55,923 nucleotides of DNA from Pseudomonadota bacterium (GCA_023404705.1 JAEYAU010000110.1:1-55923), one strand, 5' to 3'. Counted from the first letter of the stretch, positions 35,493 through 49,956 are shown. Numbers and translations are program-made. Notes: generated by a model not told the origin, from the letters alone.

Positions 35493-36182
35493 ATGCCGAT
35501 CATCATCATCCTGCTCGTGACTCTCCTGGTCGCGGCCGTGTTCGGCCCGCAATACTGGGTGCGCCGCGTGCTGACGCAGCACGGCGTCGATCGTCCGGAT
35601 CTGCCGGGCACGGGCGCCGAGCTTGCGCGGCATCTGCTCGATCAGGCAGGCCTTGCCGCCGTGAAGGTCGAGGTCACGGACCAGGGCGATCACTACGATC
35701 CGGAAGAACGCGCGGTGCGGCTGCTGCCGCAGCATCACGACGGGCGCTCGGTATCGGCCGTCGCGGTCGCGGCGCACGAGGTCTCGCACGCGATCCAGCA
35801 TGCGCGCGGCGAGCCCGCCTTCGCGCGGCGCTATGTGCTGGTCAAGAACCTCGGTTGGATCGACAAGGTCGCGACCGGGCTGCTGCTGCTTGCGCCGATC
35901 GTGTTCATGCTCGTGAAGGCGCCGATCCTGTTGATCATCCAGATCGCGGCCGCGCTCGTGCTGCTCGGCTTCCGCATTGTGGTGCACGTCACGACGCTGC
36001 CGGTGGAGTTCGATGCGAGCTTCGCCAAGGCGCTGCCGATCCTCGAGCAGGGTCGCTATCTCGCGACTCCCGATCTGCCGGCCGCGCGCAGCGTGCTGCG
36101 CGCCGCGGCCTATACCTATGTGGCGGCCGCGCTCGCGACCTTGCTCGACGTCGCGCGCTGGTTCCGCGTGCTGCGCTTCTGA
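35493..36182 (+). CDS. Zinc metallopeptidase, YugP type
   Basis: A 229-residue membrane peptidase. N-terminal helix residues 1-20 (IIIILLVTLLVAAVFG), then the zinc motif H95-E96-x2-H99 in VAAHEVSHAIQH, and two or three helices at ~128-165 and 195-215. Matches the neutral zinc metallopeptidase family PF04298. The third ligand is probably in the ELDAS-like EFDASFAKALPIL segment (E168-D170 region). Substrate unknown. Starts ATG 35493 without an obvious ribosome site. Confidence 0.88.
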   Translation: MPIIIILLVTLLVAAVFGPQYWVRRVLTQHGVDRPDLPGTGAELARHLLDQAGLAAVKVEVTDQGDHYDPEERAVRLLPQHHDGRSVSAVAVAAHEVSHAIQHARGEPAFARRYVLVKNLGWIDKVATGLLLLAPIVFMLVKAPILLIIQIAAALVLLGFRIVVHVTTLPVEFDASFAKALPILEQGRYLATPDLPAARSVLRAAAYTYVAAALATLLDVARWFRVLRF

Positions 36183-36191
36183 CGGTCTGCC

Positions 36192-36938
36192 TCAGTTGAA
36201 GCTGTAATTGATGCCGAGGCGCAGCAAATGCGAGCTCAGGCGTGCGCTGTGATCCTGGAGATAGCCGGGCGAGACCGGAAACGGCAGCTCGGTCGTGAAG
36301 CTGACCTCGCCGAAGTCGGTGAAGAGATATTCGAGCTTCACGGTCCAGTTGGCGGCGAACATCTGCTCGAGACCGCCGCCGATGCTCCAGCCGTAGCGGG
36401 TCTTCGATACGACGCCGCTCGTCGTCGAGGGAATGGTGGGGAAGCTCAGCGTCTGCGCGAAGCTCACGCGCGAGACCGCCAAGCCGCCCGTGAGATAGAG
36501 CAGGGTGCGATCCGAGGCGAGCACGCCGATGCGCGGCCGTGCGGTCGCGACCCAGCGGCTCGTGAAGGAGTCGGTCACGCGATAGGGGCTGAGCGGCGGC
36601 GTGACGACCACGCCGCTGTCGTAGGACGTGCCGACGTCGAGGTAGTTCAGGTCGGCCTCGAGGCCGACGACCACGCGTCCAAGCTGGACATTGTAGCCGG
36701 CCTGAAGACCGGCCGTGATGCTGTTGTCCCGTGATCCGTGCGAGCCGTTCGGCCCGAAGGGCTCGGTGAACCAGAGGCCGCCCAGCGTCATCGAGACATC
36801 GACGTTGCTCCAGGCATAACCGCCATTGGCGCCGACATAGAACCCGGTCCAGTTCATGGCCGGCTGCGCGACGGCGCAAGCAGGCGAGCCGACCAGAATG
36901 GCGGCCACGAGCGCCGCCGCGATGCTGAGATTCTTCAT
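36192..36938 (-). CDS. Outer membrane beta-barrel (porin family) protein
   Basis: A 248-residue protein from ATG 36938 (MKNLSIAAALVAAILVGSPA, signal to about Q25). The mature start MNWTGFYVGANGGYAWSN is the hallmark of Rhizobiales Omp25/RopB-like surface barrels, and the end is RLGINYSFN with alternating residues in terminal strands. Probably an eight-stranded barrel in the outer membrane. Internal GLQAGYNVQLGRVVVGLEAD is another family mark. Convergent with the zinc peptidase. Confidence 0.9.
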   Translation of the reverse strand: MKNLSIAAALVAAILVGSPACAVAQPAMNWTGFYVGANGGYAWSNVDVSMTLGGLWFTEPFGPNGSHGSRDNSITAGLQAGYNVQLGRVVVGLEADLNYLDVGTSYDSGVVVTPPLSPYRVTDSFTSRWVATARPRIGVLASDRTLLYLTGGLAVSRVSFAQTLSFPTIPSTTSGVVSKTRYGWSIGGGLEQMFAANWTVKLEYLFTDFGEVSFTTELPFPVSPGYLQDHSARLSSHLLRLGINYSFN

Positions 36939-37162
36939 GAGCCCTCCCGCTCCTGGCTCGCTTGTAAGGTCGCGGGGCGTGCTCCGGCGTCCGCCGCGCG
37001 GGGGAGATGCCCGCAAGCCGCGCGCGATTTCATGGGCGCTGTTGCGGAGAAATCACACGGGGTTGCCGACGAGCCGCGTCAGGGCCGGATTGACTCGGCC
37101 GCGTCGCGACGGATAATCGCCGCGTTGTCGTAGGGCGCAGCGGCGAGAAAGCCGGAAGGGCG

Positions 37163-37840
37163 ATGCCCACCTACGTTTGTCAGCATGCGCCCATGCCGAA
37201 TCTCGAGAACCTCAGGAAGCAGGCGAAGCTGGTGCTGCGATGGCACCGCGACCGCTACTATCCGGTCGCGGCGCAGATCCGCGCCGCCTTGCCGCGTTTC
37301 GCGCAACTCAGCGACGCCCAGATCCTCGCGCGGGAGTTCCGCCTGAGCGACGCGCAGGAGCTCGTCGCGCGGCAACACGGCTTTTCGAGCTGGCAGGCGC
37401 TCAAACAAGGAGTGTCGACAATGCCCGAACAAGTCATGCAGGCCGCGCGACCGGCCGTGCTCACCACGGCAGAGCCGCAGCTCTTCGTCGCCGATATTCC
37501 GGCCTCATGCGCCTTCTTCACCGAGAAGCTCGGCTTCACGATCGTGTTCACCTATGGCGAGCCGGCTTATTACGGTCAGGTGAAGCGCGATGGCGCGCGA
37601 CTCAATCTGCGCCGCGTCGATGCGCCGGTGATCGATCCGGCGCTGCGCGATCGCGAGGTGCTGCTCACGGCCGCGATGACGGTGGAGACCGCGGAGGAGA
37701 TCAAGGCGCTCTTCCTCGAATTCCAATCCGCAGGAGTGACGTTCCATCAGACACTGCGCAAGGAACCCTGGGGCGCCAAGAACTTTATTGTGAAGGATCC
37801 GGACGGCAACCTGTTGCTGTTCGCCGGTCCGGCGGAGTGA
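37163..37840 (+). CDS. VOC/glyoxalase superfamily protein with N-terminal helical extension
   Basis: A 225-residue protein from ATG 37163 (GGAAGGG just upstream). Residues ~10-85 form a helical extension, PNLENLRKQAKLVLRWHRDR ... QELVARQHGFSSWQALKQ, also found ahead of ankyrin or glyoxalase domains in other bacteria. Residues ~98-225 are a VOC domain: PQLFVADIPASCAFFTEKLGF, RRVDAP, FIVKDPDGNLLLF. Resistance or dioxygenase-type functions are possible; metal ligands cannot be fixed without a model. Confidence 0.87.
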   Translation: MPTYVCQHAPMPNLENLRKQAKLVLRWHRDRYYPVAAQIRAALPRFAQLSDAQILAREFRLSDAQELVARQHGFSSWQALKQGVSTMPEQVMQAARPAVLTTAEPQLFVADIPASCAFFTEKLGFTIVFTYGEPAYYGQVKRDGARLNLRRVDAPVIDPALRDREVLLTAAMTVETAEEIKALFLEFQSAGVTFHQTLRKEPWGAKNFIVKDPDGNLLLFAGPAE

Positions 37841-37986
37841 GACGAACCTCTCCATCGCGACCCGGGATCCTCGGTGTCACCACGAGACCGCCTGATGCGG
37901 TGCCGCGACGACATCGATCCGAGTGACGGATGCGGCTCGCAGTCGCGACGCTCGCATCCGTCACGTTCTCTCTCACGGAGGATCAT

Positions 37987-38217
37987 ATGGCGCGCAAATA
38001 CTCACGCAGCGCTTCCAAGGACGTCGAAGGCGCGATGAAAAAGCGCAAGAAGGGCACGCTCAAGAGTGGCCGCAGCAAGAAGAAGGTGAAGAGCCGCAAG
38101 CAGGCAATCGCGATCGGCCTGTCGGAAGCGCGACGCAAGGGCAAGAAGGTGCCGAAGAAGGGCAAGAAGAAGTCCTCGAAGAAGAAGTCGTCCAAGAAGA
38201 AGTCCCGCAAGAAGTAG
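37987..38217 (+). CDS. Lysine-rich DUF6496 protein
   Basis: A 76-residue protein from ATG 37987 (MARKYSRSASKDVEGAMKKR) with GGAGGA upstream. The conserved front part includes KGTLKSGRSKKKVKSRKQA and IAIGLSEARRKGKK; the tail is a run of Lys/Ser (KKSSKKKSS type) resembling histone H1 tails. DUF6496 proteins are frequent in proteobacteria and of unknown role; nucleic-acid binding is likely from charge. Confidence 0.85.
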   Translation: MARKYSRSASKDVEGAMKKRKKGTLKSGRSKKKVKSRKQAIAIGLSEARRKGKKVPKKGKKKSSKKKSSKKKSRKK

Positions 38218-38307
38218 GCATTTCCCACGAAACCGGCGCCGGCGGCGACTTGAACCGCCGGTGTCCGGGGTGCGACAAATCAGGATCGCTCCGCTCCGGT
38301 CCACTCC

Positions 38308-38955
38308 ATGTCGGCCTTCGAAAAGATCACACCGGCCGAATTCTGCCGGCTGCTGCGCGAGCGCGGCTCCGCGGCGCTGCGCCGGCAGTTCGCGCGCTTC
38401 ACCTGGGCGGACCTCGACACCTGGGTCACCGGTGATTGCCTCGTGCATCGCGGACCGCTCGTCCTGACGGGCCGGTTCAAGGCGCCGGCGTTCCAGACGC
38501 TGATCCTCGGCGATCTCTTCGTCGAAGGTCTCGTCGATCTCGAGGACTCGGTCGAGGAGGGCGGCCTGTTCGTCGCGCTCGGCCATGTCGAGTGCGACGT
38601 GTTTGCCAACAGCTACGGCAAGTGCGCCTTCGTGGACGGCAATCTGGAGGCGACCGAGCTCGTCCTCAACGCCTTCGCGGATTCGGCGCTCAGCGTGATG
38701 GGCAATCTGCGCACGCGCTTCTTCTACGGTCTCGACATCTGGGCCGAGGTCGGCGGCCGCGTCGAGATGGAATACGGCGAAGGCTACTGCCTGCCGCTCG
38801 GCGGCGAGATCCGCCCGGTCCACCCGCGGCACTCGGCGGACGCCTCGCTGGCGCTGCTCGACTTCGCGCACACGGACGATCTCGGACCGCACCACCTGCT
38901 GGATGCGATCCGCGAGGGACGACCGATCTTCAAGCCGGTGCGCGGACGGGCGTGA
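38308..38955 (+). CDS. Beta-helix-like hypothetical protein
   Basis: A 215-residue soluble protein. After a helical start (ITPAEFCRLLRERGSAALR) comes a repeating hydrophobic pattern: LILGDLFVEGLVDLED, LFVALGHVECDVFAN, AFVDGNLEATELVLN, LSVMGNLRTRFFYG. This is typical of polymer-forming, bactofilin-like or related right-handed beta-helices. C-terminal ~60 residues are helical (ALLDFAHTDDLGPHHLLDAI). Function unknown. No clear ribosome site before ATG 38308. Confidence 0.72.
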   Translation: MSAFEKITPAEFCRLLRERGSAALRRQFARFTWADLDTWVTGDCLVHRGPLVLTGRFKAPAFQTLILGDLFVEGLVDLEDSVEEGGLFVALGHVECDVFANSYGKCAFVDGNLEATELVLNAFADSALSVMGNLRTRFFYGLDIWAEVGGRVEMEYGEGYCLPLGGEIRPVHPRHSADASLALLDFAHTDDLGPHHLLDAIREGRPIFKPVRGRA

Positions 38956-38974
38956 GGGCCCGGATCTGGGCGGT

Positions 38975-39469
38975 TCAATCGGCGCCAAGCATCCGACGCA
39001 GCCAGGACCAGAAGCGCTGGACAAGCCCCGGCCGTGCCGGCTCGGGCAGGGTGCGGCTGAAGACGACCGGCGCCACTTGCCGGAGAAACGCCTGCTCGCG
39101 CGGCAAAGTGAGCTTCTCGATGGCGTCCTCGGGCGGCAGCCATCGGACGCGACGGACGTCGCCCTTGAGCTTACGCGGCGCGTCGTTGGCCAGCGTCATG
39201 TGCCAGAACTCGACCTGCTTGGGTCCGCGACCGCTCTGATAGGCGAGCGTGCCGAGATGCTGGTGCACGACGACCGTGTGCCCGGTCTCCTCCAGCACCT
39301 CACGGCGCGCCGCCGCAAGCGCGTCCTCACCCGGATCGAGCTTGCCCTTGGGCAGCGCCCACTCGCGGTTCTTGCGCAACTGAACGATCGCGACGAGCCG
39401 CTCGGGCTCGTCGCGTGTCACGATGCCACCGGCCGCAAGGATGGGCTCGTCTGCCTTGCGGCGATTCAC
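38975..39469 (-). CDS. Nudix hydrolase coupled to thiC
   Basis: A 164-residue Nudix protein from GTG 39469. The Nudix box GX5EX7REUXEEXGU is GKLDPGEDALAAARREVLEETG with all acidic residues present (partly quoted positions ~49-70). WALPKGKLDPG is typical of the dinucleoside-polyphosphate or broad-specificity subgroup. It begins 4 bases after the thiC stop, with no own ribosome site, so it should be translated and regulated together with thiC under the TPP riboswitch. Confidence 0.9.
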   Translation of the reverse strand: MNRRKADEPILAAGGIVTRDEPERLVAIVQLRKNREWALPKGKLDPGEDALAAARREVLEETGHTVVVHQHLGTLAYQSGRGPKQVEFWHMTLANDAPRKLKGDVRRVRWLPPEDAIEKLTLPREQAFLRQVAPVVFSRTLPEPARPGLVQRFWSWLRRMLGAD

Positions 39470-39473
39470 CAGA

Positions 39474-41342
<1,869 letters not shown>

Positions 41343-41394
41343 CGGATCTCCTCCAGAGCTACAGGAGACCCGGGCGTGCTGGCGATGGCTGTCC

Positions 41395-41507
41395 TGTCCC
41401 TTCGCCGGTATGACCCGGATCAGGTTCAAAGGGTCACCGCTGGGCCAGCCGACATGGAGTCGTTTGGCGAGGGCGGTATCTCAGCTCCCTTCAGGAGCCC
41501 CCCTCGG
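41395..41507 (-). ncRNA. TPP riboswitch (THI element) upstream of thiC
   Basis: On the minus strand the canonical blocks are present in order: GGGGGGCTCCTGAAGGGAGC, CTGAGA-type GAGATACCGCCC, and ACCCTTTGAACCTGATCCGG then GTCATACCGGCGAAGGGA. These are the P2/P3 and P4/P5 parts of the thiamine pyrophosphate sensor. It lies 50-165 bases before thiC and should repress thiC and the coupled Nudix gene when TPP is abundant. Confidence 0.96.
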
Positions 41508-41591
41508 AACGGCTCCAATGTAGGGACGGCGGGCGGCGTGTCAACGCGGGCTGGGGAATATGCGAGGTGCGTGCGGCGCACTCGGCAGGGT

Positions 41592-41694
41592 CCTCTCCCC
41601 CGCTTGCGGGGGAGAGTTAGAGAGGGGGCTCTTGCAGTCAGCACGGAGCAAGCGGCGCCCCCTCCCCAACCCTCCCCCGCAAGCGGGGGAGGGA
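41592..41694. repeat. Pair of CTCCCCCGC palindromes
   Basis: Two stems, CTCTCCCCCGCTTGCGGGG (41594 on) and CCCTCCCCCGCAAGCGGGGG (about 41670-41693), share the same core in related orientation and are joined by GGGGGCTCTTGCAG...GCGCCCCCTCCCC. It is a common dispersed intergenic repeat type in proteobacteria. Confidence 0.75.
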
Positions 41695-41715
41695 GCGCAA
41701 GCGCGGAGCAAGCGC

Positions 41716-41755
41716 GAAAAACAAAAGTGCCGAAGCTGGTGGTTCAGCTCGGCAC
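41716..41755 (-). terminator. Hairpin terminator of the L,D-transpeptidase gene
   Basis: Minus strand: GTGCCGAGCT-loop-AGCTTCGGCAC followed by TTTTGTTTTTC. It lies 40 bases beyond the stop at 41795. Confidence 0.78.
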
Positions 41756-41794
41756 CAAAGTGAAGGTCACGGAGTCGGAAGAGGAAAGAGAAAC

Positions 41795-42520
41795 TCAGTA
41801 GATCGAGCGCAGGCTCACCGGGCGCATCGCGGGGTCGGCCTGCGGAGCGCGGGAGGTCTCGTAAGTGCGGCGCGGCTCGCCCTGCAGCACGACGACCTTG
41901 GCCCCGACCTTCACGCGGCTGTAGAGGTCGATGACGTCCTCATTCACCATCCGGAAGCAGCCGGAGGAGACGCGGCCGCCGATCGTGTGCGGCGCGTTGG
42001 TGCCGTGGATGCGATAGACCGTGCTGCCGATATACATGGCGCGGGCGCCGAGCGGGTTGCCGGGGCCGCCGGCGACGAAGCGCGGCAGGTAGGGCTGGCG
42101 GGCGATCATCTCGGCGGGGGGCGTCCAGTCGGGCCACTCGGTCTTCTTGGTGACCGAATGCACGCCGGACCAGCGGAAGCCGTCGCGGCCGACGCCGATG
42201 CCGTAGCGCATCGCCTTGCCGCCACCCATCACGAGGTAGAGGTAGGTGTTGGCGCTGTCGATCACGATGGTGCCGGGCGCCTCGTGGGTCGGATAGCTGA
42301 CGATCTGGCGCTTCAGATGCGCCGGGAGCTCGGTCGGCTCCTCGCCGTCATTGATGGTGTCGTCGGTCGGCGCGGTCGAGGGCGCGTAGGAGAGGGCCTG
42401 CGACTGGGCCGGCGCGCCACCGAACAGCGTGGCGAGCGGGTTGGCGGTCGCGGTGGTCGACCAAAGGGCGGCGGCGGCGATCAGCAGGGCCGCGCCGGTG
42501 CGAATCGTGTTCTGGCTCAT
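41795..42520 (-). CDS. L,D-transpeptidase (YkuD domain)
   Basis: A 241-residue periplasmic enzyme from ATG 42520 (MSQNTIRTGAALLIAAAALW, signal to ~A27). The YkuD domain (~70-210) has the H172-G...H178-x-I-G-G-R...S-S-G-C188-F-R catalytic motif (HGTNAPHTIGGRVSSGC). It crosslinks peptidoglycan via a cysteine thioester or attaches outer-membrane proteins. The leading linker with SYAPSTAPTDDT is flexible. Upstream in-frame sequence to 42658 is not supported. Confidence 0.93.
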   Translation of the reverse strand: MSQNTIRTGAALLIAAAALWSTTATANPLATLFGGAPAQSQALSYAPSTAPTDDTINDGEEPTELPAHLKRQIVSYPTHEAPGTIVIDSANTYLYLVMGGGKAMRYGIGVGRDGFRWSGVHSVTKKTEWPDWTPPAEMIARQPYLPRFVAGGPGNPLGARAMYIGSTVYRIHGTNAPHTIGGRVSSGCFRMVNEDVIDLYSRVKVGAKVVVLQGEPRRTYETSRAPQADPAMRPVSLRSIY

Positions 42521-42777
42521 GACAAACCCCTGTATCCGCCTGAAGTCTCGGCGCCTCGTGTTCCCCGGCGCACATGTCCTTTGGTCGTGACGACGGCCAG
42601 AAGGGTTCATGTGTCCGGACGAAAAATCGCCGGAGCCCGAGAAGGCTCGTGGTTCCAAGGAATTGCGCGTTCAGACTGAGTTCCGGCGGGAAAACGCACG
42701 CAATGGCTTGTTGGTTCCGGCCCGCCGATCACCGTCGCGAGAGCTACGGGGCCGGGCCGCCCGCGGATGCGCCCGGC

Positions 42778-43278
42778 TTAGCCCTGCCGCGCCTTGTGCC
42801 AGCCGACCTCGGCCCCCGGCTCGGCGTCGACCGATGCGAAATAGGGCTTGAGGTCGAGCAGCGGCGTGCCGTCGAGGCAGTCGAGGCCGACGACGGACAG
42901 TTTCGTGCCCTCCACCTTGAGCAGGCGCACCACGCTGAGCGCGATCGGGTTCGGCCGCACCGGCGAGCGCAGCGCGAAGGTGCCGCGGGTCTCGTCGTAA
43001 TGGCGCGGGCGCTGCTGCACGAGATCGCGGCGCGCCTTGTCCATCCAGTAGAGCGCGACCAGATGGCTGCATGTCTCGACGCCCTTCAGCGCCGCCGCAT
43101 AGCGCTCGTCGACCTCGATGGTGCAGACCGCATCGGACTCGCGCGCGTTCTTCGGGCAGTCCTCGCGCCGCGTCCAGGGCGTCCGGATGCGACCGATGAA
43201 ATACAGGCTGGCATCGAAGCGATCGGGCAGCGCGACCGCGATTTCGCCCTCGCGGATTCCATAGAGTTCGTCGGCCAT
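42778..43278 (-). CDS. trmO: TrmO, tRNA t6A37 N6-methyltransferase
   Basis: A 166-residue protein from ATG 43278 (MADELYGIREGEIAVALPDR), with GGAGCGCCGGAA upstream. YaeB/TrmO motifs: FIGRIRTPWTRREDCPKNA, HLVALYWMDKARRDLVQQ, RGTFALRSPVRPNPIALSVV and GLDCLDGTPLLDLKPY. It uses SAM to methylate threonylcarbamoyladenosine at position 37 of certain tRNAs. This is the short form without the C-terminal extension of E. coli TrmO. Divergent from the B3/4 gene. Confidence 0.9.
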   Translation of the reverse strand: MADELYGIREGEIAVALPDRFDASLYFIGRIRTPWTRREDCPKNARESDAVCTIEVDERYAAALKGVETCSHLVALYWMDKARRDLVQQRPRHYDETRGTFALRSPVRPNPIALSVVRLLKVEGTKLSVVGLDCLDGTPLLDLKPYFASVDAEPGAEVGWHKARQG

Positions 43279-43351
43279 TTCCGGCGCTCCGGGTTGACTT
43301 GCCGGCAAGCTATGCCAAGTCTCCGCGCCCTTTCCAACCGCAACAATCCCC

Positions 43352-44062
43352 ATGCCGATCACCGTCTCCATCGAAGCGATCCTCGAAGCATTTCCGGCCG
43401 CCCGCATCGCCGTCGTGGTCGCGGAGGATGTGACGATCGCGCCCGAGCGCTCGGCGGAGCTCGACGCCCTGGTGCACGGGCGCGAGCAGGCCGTGCGCGA
43501 GCGCTGGGGCGGCACGGAGCTCGCGAGCATTCCGGGGATCGCGGCCTGGCGCGCGGCCTACAAAGGTTTCGGCATCAAGCAGACGCGCTATCGCTCCTCG
43601 GTGGAGCGGCTGGTGAAGAACGTGCTGGCGGGGCGCGAGCTCGCGCGGGTGAACGGCTTCGTCGACCTCTACAATGCGGTCTCGCTCGCCCATGTGCTGC
43701 CGCTCGGTGCCGACGATCTCGACAAGGTGACGGCGCCGCTCGCCTTCCGCTTCGCGCGCGAGACCGACACCTTCGTCGACATGGCGGCCGAGGAGGGCGA
43801 GGACGGGAGTGCGCCGAAGCCCGGCGAGGTGGTCTATGCGGATGACGCTGGCAAGGTGCTCTGCCGGCGCTGGAACTGGCGCCAGGACGCGCGCTCGCTG
43901 ATCACGCCCGAGACCCGGCGCGCCGTGGTGACGCTGCAGTCGAACGGTTGGGGTAACGTGGAGGCCGCGGCCGCCGATCTGGTGGGGCTGATCGACCGGT
44001 TCTGCGGCGGCCAGAGCCGGACGGCGACGCTGGACAGCCGCCAGCCGCGCATCGATTTGTAA
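43352..44062 (+). CDS. B3/4 (PheT-like) domain protein
   Basis: A 236-residue protein resembling the B3/B4 editing domain of phenylalanyl-tRNA synthetase beta subunit: AWRAAYKGFGIKQTRYRSSV, ERLVKNVLAGRELARVNGFVDLYN, and LITPETRRAVVTLQ. Stand-alone B3/4 proteins may edit mischarged tRNA or bind amino acids; function not established. Soluble, no signal. Starts ATG 43352, 73 bases from divergent trmO. Confidence 0.85.
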   Translation: MPITVSIEAILEAFPAARIAVVVAEDVTIAPERSAELDALVHGREQAVRERWGGTELASIPGIAAWRAAYKGFGIKQTRYRSSVERLVKNVLAGRELARVNGFVDLYNAVSLAHVLPLGADDLDKVTAPLAFRFARETDTFVDMAAEEGEDGSAPKPGEVVYADDAGKVLCRRWNWRQDARSLITPETRRAVVTLQSNGWGNVEAAAADLVGLIDRFCGGQSRTATLDSRQPRIDL

Positions 44063-44134
44063 GTATATTCAATGGTTTAATAGGTACATGGGGGTCCGCT
44101 ACCGGCCGGGCCTTGTTTTCGCCGTTCTCGGCGT

Positions 44135-44150
44135 ATAAAGATTTCTTTAT
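44135..44150. promoter_or_regulatory. Palindrome ATAAAGA-TT-TCTTTAT, probable SahR-type operator
   Basis: A perfect 7+7 inverted repeat with a 2-base spacer, ~25-37 bases before the first gene of the ArsR/metF/metH operon. AT-rich in a GC-rich setting. As I recall, SahR-type ArsR regulators of methionine genes recognise ATAAAG...CTTTAT-like sites, so this is likely the autoregulatory operator. Confidence 0.68.
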
Positions 44151-44174
44151 GTCGTTCTGAAGGCCCGATGGGAT

Positions 44175-45188
44175 TTGGCCCACACGATGCCGACACCCGG
44201 TCACTTGAGCTTCGAGGCCCTGAACGCCGCGCTCCGCGCCGCCGGCGAGGAGACGCGCCTGCGCATCCTCTCCCTCGTGGCCGAGGCCGAGCTGACCGTC
44301 TCCGATCTCACCGAAATCCTCGACCAGTCGCAGCCGCGCATCTCGCGGCACCTCAAGCTGCTGGCCGAGGCCGGCCTGCTCGACCGTTTCCGGGAAGGGA
44401 GCTGGGCCTTCTATCGTATGGCCGAGCACGACGCGCTCGCCGAGATCGCGCAGGCGCTGGTCAGCCGGCTCGATCCGACCGATCCCGTGATCCTGCGCGA
44501 CCGGCACAAGCTCGCCCAGGTGCGCGGCGCGCGCACGGCGGCGGCCCAGGCCTATTTCCGGCGCCATGCCGCCGAATGGGATCGCATCCGCCAGCTGCAT
44601 GTGGCGGACGAGGCCGTCGAGGCCGCGATGCTCGACGCGCTCGCGGACCGGCCGTTCCGCTCGCTGCTCGATCTCGGCACCGGCACCGGCCGCGTGCTCG
44701 AAGTGTTCGGCCCGCAGATCGAGCGTGGGCTCGGCATCGACATGTCGCTCGACATGCTGCTGGTCGCGCGCGACCGGCTCGAGCGCGCGGGACTCAAGCA
44801 CTGCAGCGTGCGACAGGGCGACATCTACGAGCTCAACGTGCCGGAGAGCTCGTTCGACGTGGTGGTCATCCATCAGGTGCTGCACTTCCTCGACGACGGC
44901 GCGCGCGCGATCCGCACGGCCGCGCGCGCGCTGCGTCCGCAGGGCCGGCTGCTGGTCGTGGACTTCGCGCCGCATGATCTCGAATTCCTGCGCGAGGAGC
45001 ACGCGCATCGCCGCCTCGGCTTCTCGGCCGAGACCGTGTCGCAATGGATCGCGGCCGCGGGACTGACGGTCGAGCAACATCAGACGCTCGCGCCGGAGGC
45101 CGGCACCGAAGGAAAGATCGCGGTCTCGCTCTGGCTCGGGCGCGATCCGCGCCTGATGCTGGTCAGTCCCGAACGGGAGGTTGCGTGA
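44175..45188 (+). CDS. ArsR-family regulator fused to SAM-dependent methyltransferase (SahR-like)
   Basis: 337 residues from TTG 44175 (ATG 44187 is an alternative 4 codons in). Residues ~14-95 are an ArsR winged helix: EETRLRILSLVAEAELTVSD, LDQSQPRISRHLKLLAEAG. Residues ~140-265 are a Rossmann methyltransferase: LLDLGTGTGRVLEVFG, IDMSLDML, VRQGDIYELNVPESSFDVVV. No metal-binding cysteine pair of the classic ArsR is seen. Head of an operon with metF and metH, so it most probably senses S-adenosylhomocysteine/SAM status, as SahR does. Overlaps metF by 1 base (TGATG). Confidence 0.9.
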   Translation: MAHTMPTPGHLSFEALNAALRAAGEETRLRILSLVAEAELTVSDLTEILDQSQPRISRHLKLLAEAGLLDRFREGSWAFYRMAEHDALAEIAQALVSRLDPTDPVILRDRHKLAQVRGARTAAAQAYFRRHAAEWDRIRQLHVADEAVEAAMLDALADRPFRSLLDLGTGTGRVLEVFGPQIERGLGIDMSLDMLLVARDRLERAGLKHCSVRQGDIYELNVPESSFDVVVIHQVLHFLDDGARAIRTAARALRPQGRLLVVDFAPHDLEFLREEHAHRRLGFSAETVSQWIAAAGLTVEQHQTLAPEAGTEGKIAVSLWLGRDPRLMLVSPEREVA

Positions 45189-46095
45189 TGGGTTTGCACG
45201 AGCGCGCCAGCCGTTTCATCGCCGATGGCGGACGCATGCGCGTCTCCTTCGAGTTCTTCCCGCCCAAGACCGAGGAGATGGAGAAGACGCTGTGGGAGGC
45301 GATCACGCGCCTCGCGCCGCTCAGCCCCAGCTTCGTCTCCGTGACTTACGGCGCCGGCGGTTCGACGCGCGAGCGCACGCATGCGACCGTGAAACGCATC
45401 CTCGCCGAGACTCACCTTGTGCCGGCCGCACATCTGACTTGCGTCAGCGCGACCTGCAGCGAGGTCGATGAGGTCATTCGTTCTTATGCAGAGGCCGGCG
45501 TGCGCCACATCGTGGCGCTGCGCGGCGATCCGGCGGGCGGCGTCGGCGAGCGCTACGCGCCGCATCCGGGCGGCTATGCCAATGGTGCGGCGCTGGTCGC
45601 CGGCATCAAGCGCATCGCCGACATCGAAGTCTCGGTCTCGGCCTACCCTGAGAAGCATCCGGACAGCGCCACGGTCGAAGCCGACATCGACATGCTGGCC
45701 GCGAAGGTGGACGCGGGCGCGACGCGCGCCATCACCCAGTTCTTCTTCGAGAACGATCTGTACTTCCGTTATCTCGACCGGGTGCGGGCGCGCGGCATCT
45801 CGATCCCGATCGTGCCCGGCATCCTGCCGGTGCAGAATTTCAAGCAGGCGCGCGGCTTCGCGGAGCGCGCGGGCGCCAGCGTGCCGGATTGGCTCGCGGC
45901 GCGCTTCGAGGGACTCGATAACGATCCGGCGACGCGCAAGCTGATCGCGGCCTCAGTCGCGGCCGAACAGGTGCTCGATCTCGTCGATCGCGGCATCAGC
46001 GATTTCCATTTCTACACCATGAACCGCGCGGATCTCGTCTACGCGATCTGCCATCTCCTCGGCCTGCGGCCCGAGGTCAGCAAAGAGGCCGCGTA

Positions 46096-46096
<1 letters not shown>
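45188..46096 (+). CDS. metF: MetF, methylenetetrahydrofolate reductase
   Basis: A 302-residue FAD enzyme that makes 5-methyl-THF for MetH. From ATG 45188 (MGLHERASRF). Motifs: VSFEFFPPKTEEME (~19-32), VTYGAGGSTRERT (~53-65), HLTCVSAT, VALRGDPAGG and ITQFFFENDLYFRYL. Length is normal. Its stop TAA shares a base with metH ATG (TAATG). Confidence 0.96.
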
Positions 46097-49824
<3,728 letters not shown>

Positions 49825-49832
49825 CGCGAAGC

Positions 49833-49943
49833 GTCATCCCGGCCGAGCGCAGCGAGAGCCGGGATCCATAACCCCGGTGATCATGATGCGGAAAGACAGG
49901 GGTTATGGATCCCGGACAGCCGCTGCGCGGCTTCCGGGATGAC
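49833..49943. repeat. Palindromic interspersed repeat, copy 2
   Basis: GTCATCCCGGCCGAGCG ... CCGGGATGAC; arms contain GCCGGGATCCATAACCCC and GGTTATGGATCCCGG. Same family as the element at 18440-18570, with sequence divergence in the loop. It lies just after the metH stop and may work as a 3' end element. Confidence 0.85.
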
Positions 49944-49956
49944 GCCGAGTGCGTCG

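Noticed and set aside
41592..41694. CRISPR-like repeat pair
   Set aside because: Only two inverted GC-rich stems with no regular spacers or cas genes; a dispersed palindrome explains it.
42609..42851. An 80-codon plus-strand frame starting MCPDEKSPEPEKARG
   Set aside because: The first half looks protein-like, but it overlaps trmO antisense, has no ribosome site and degenerates to Arg/Ala/Pro; not supported.
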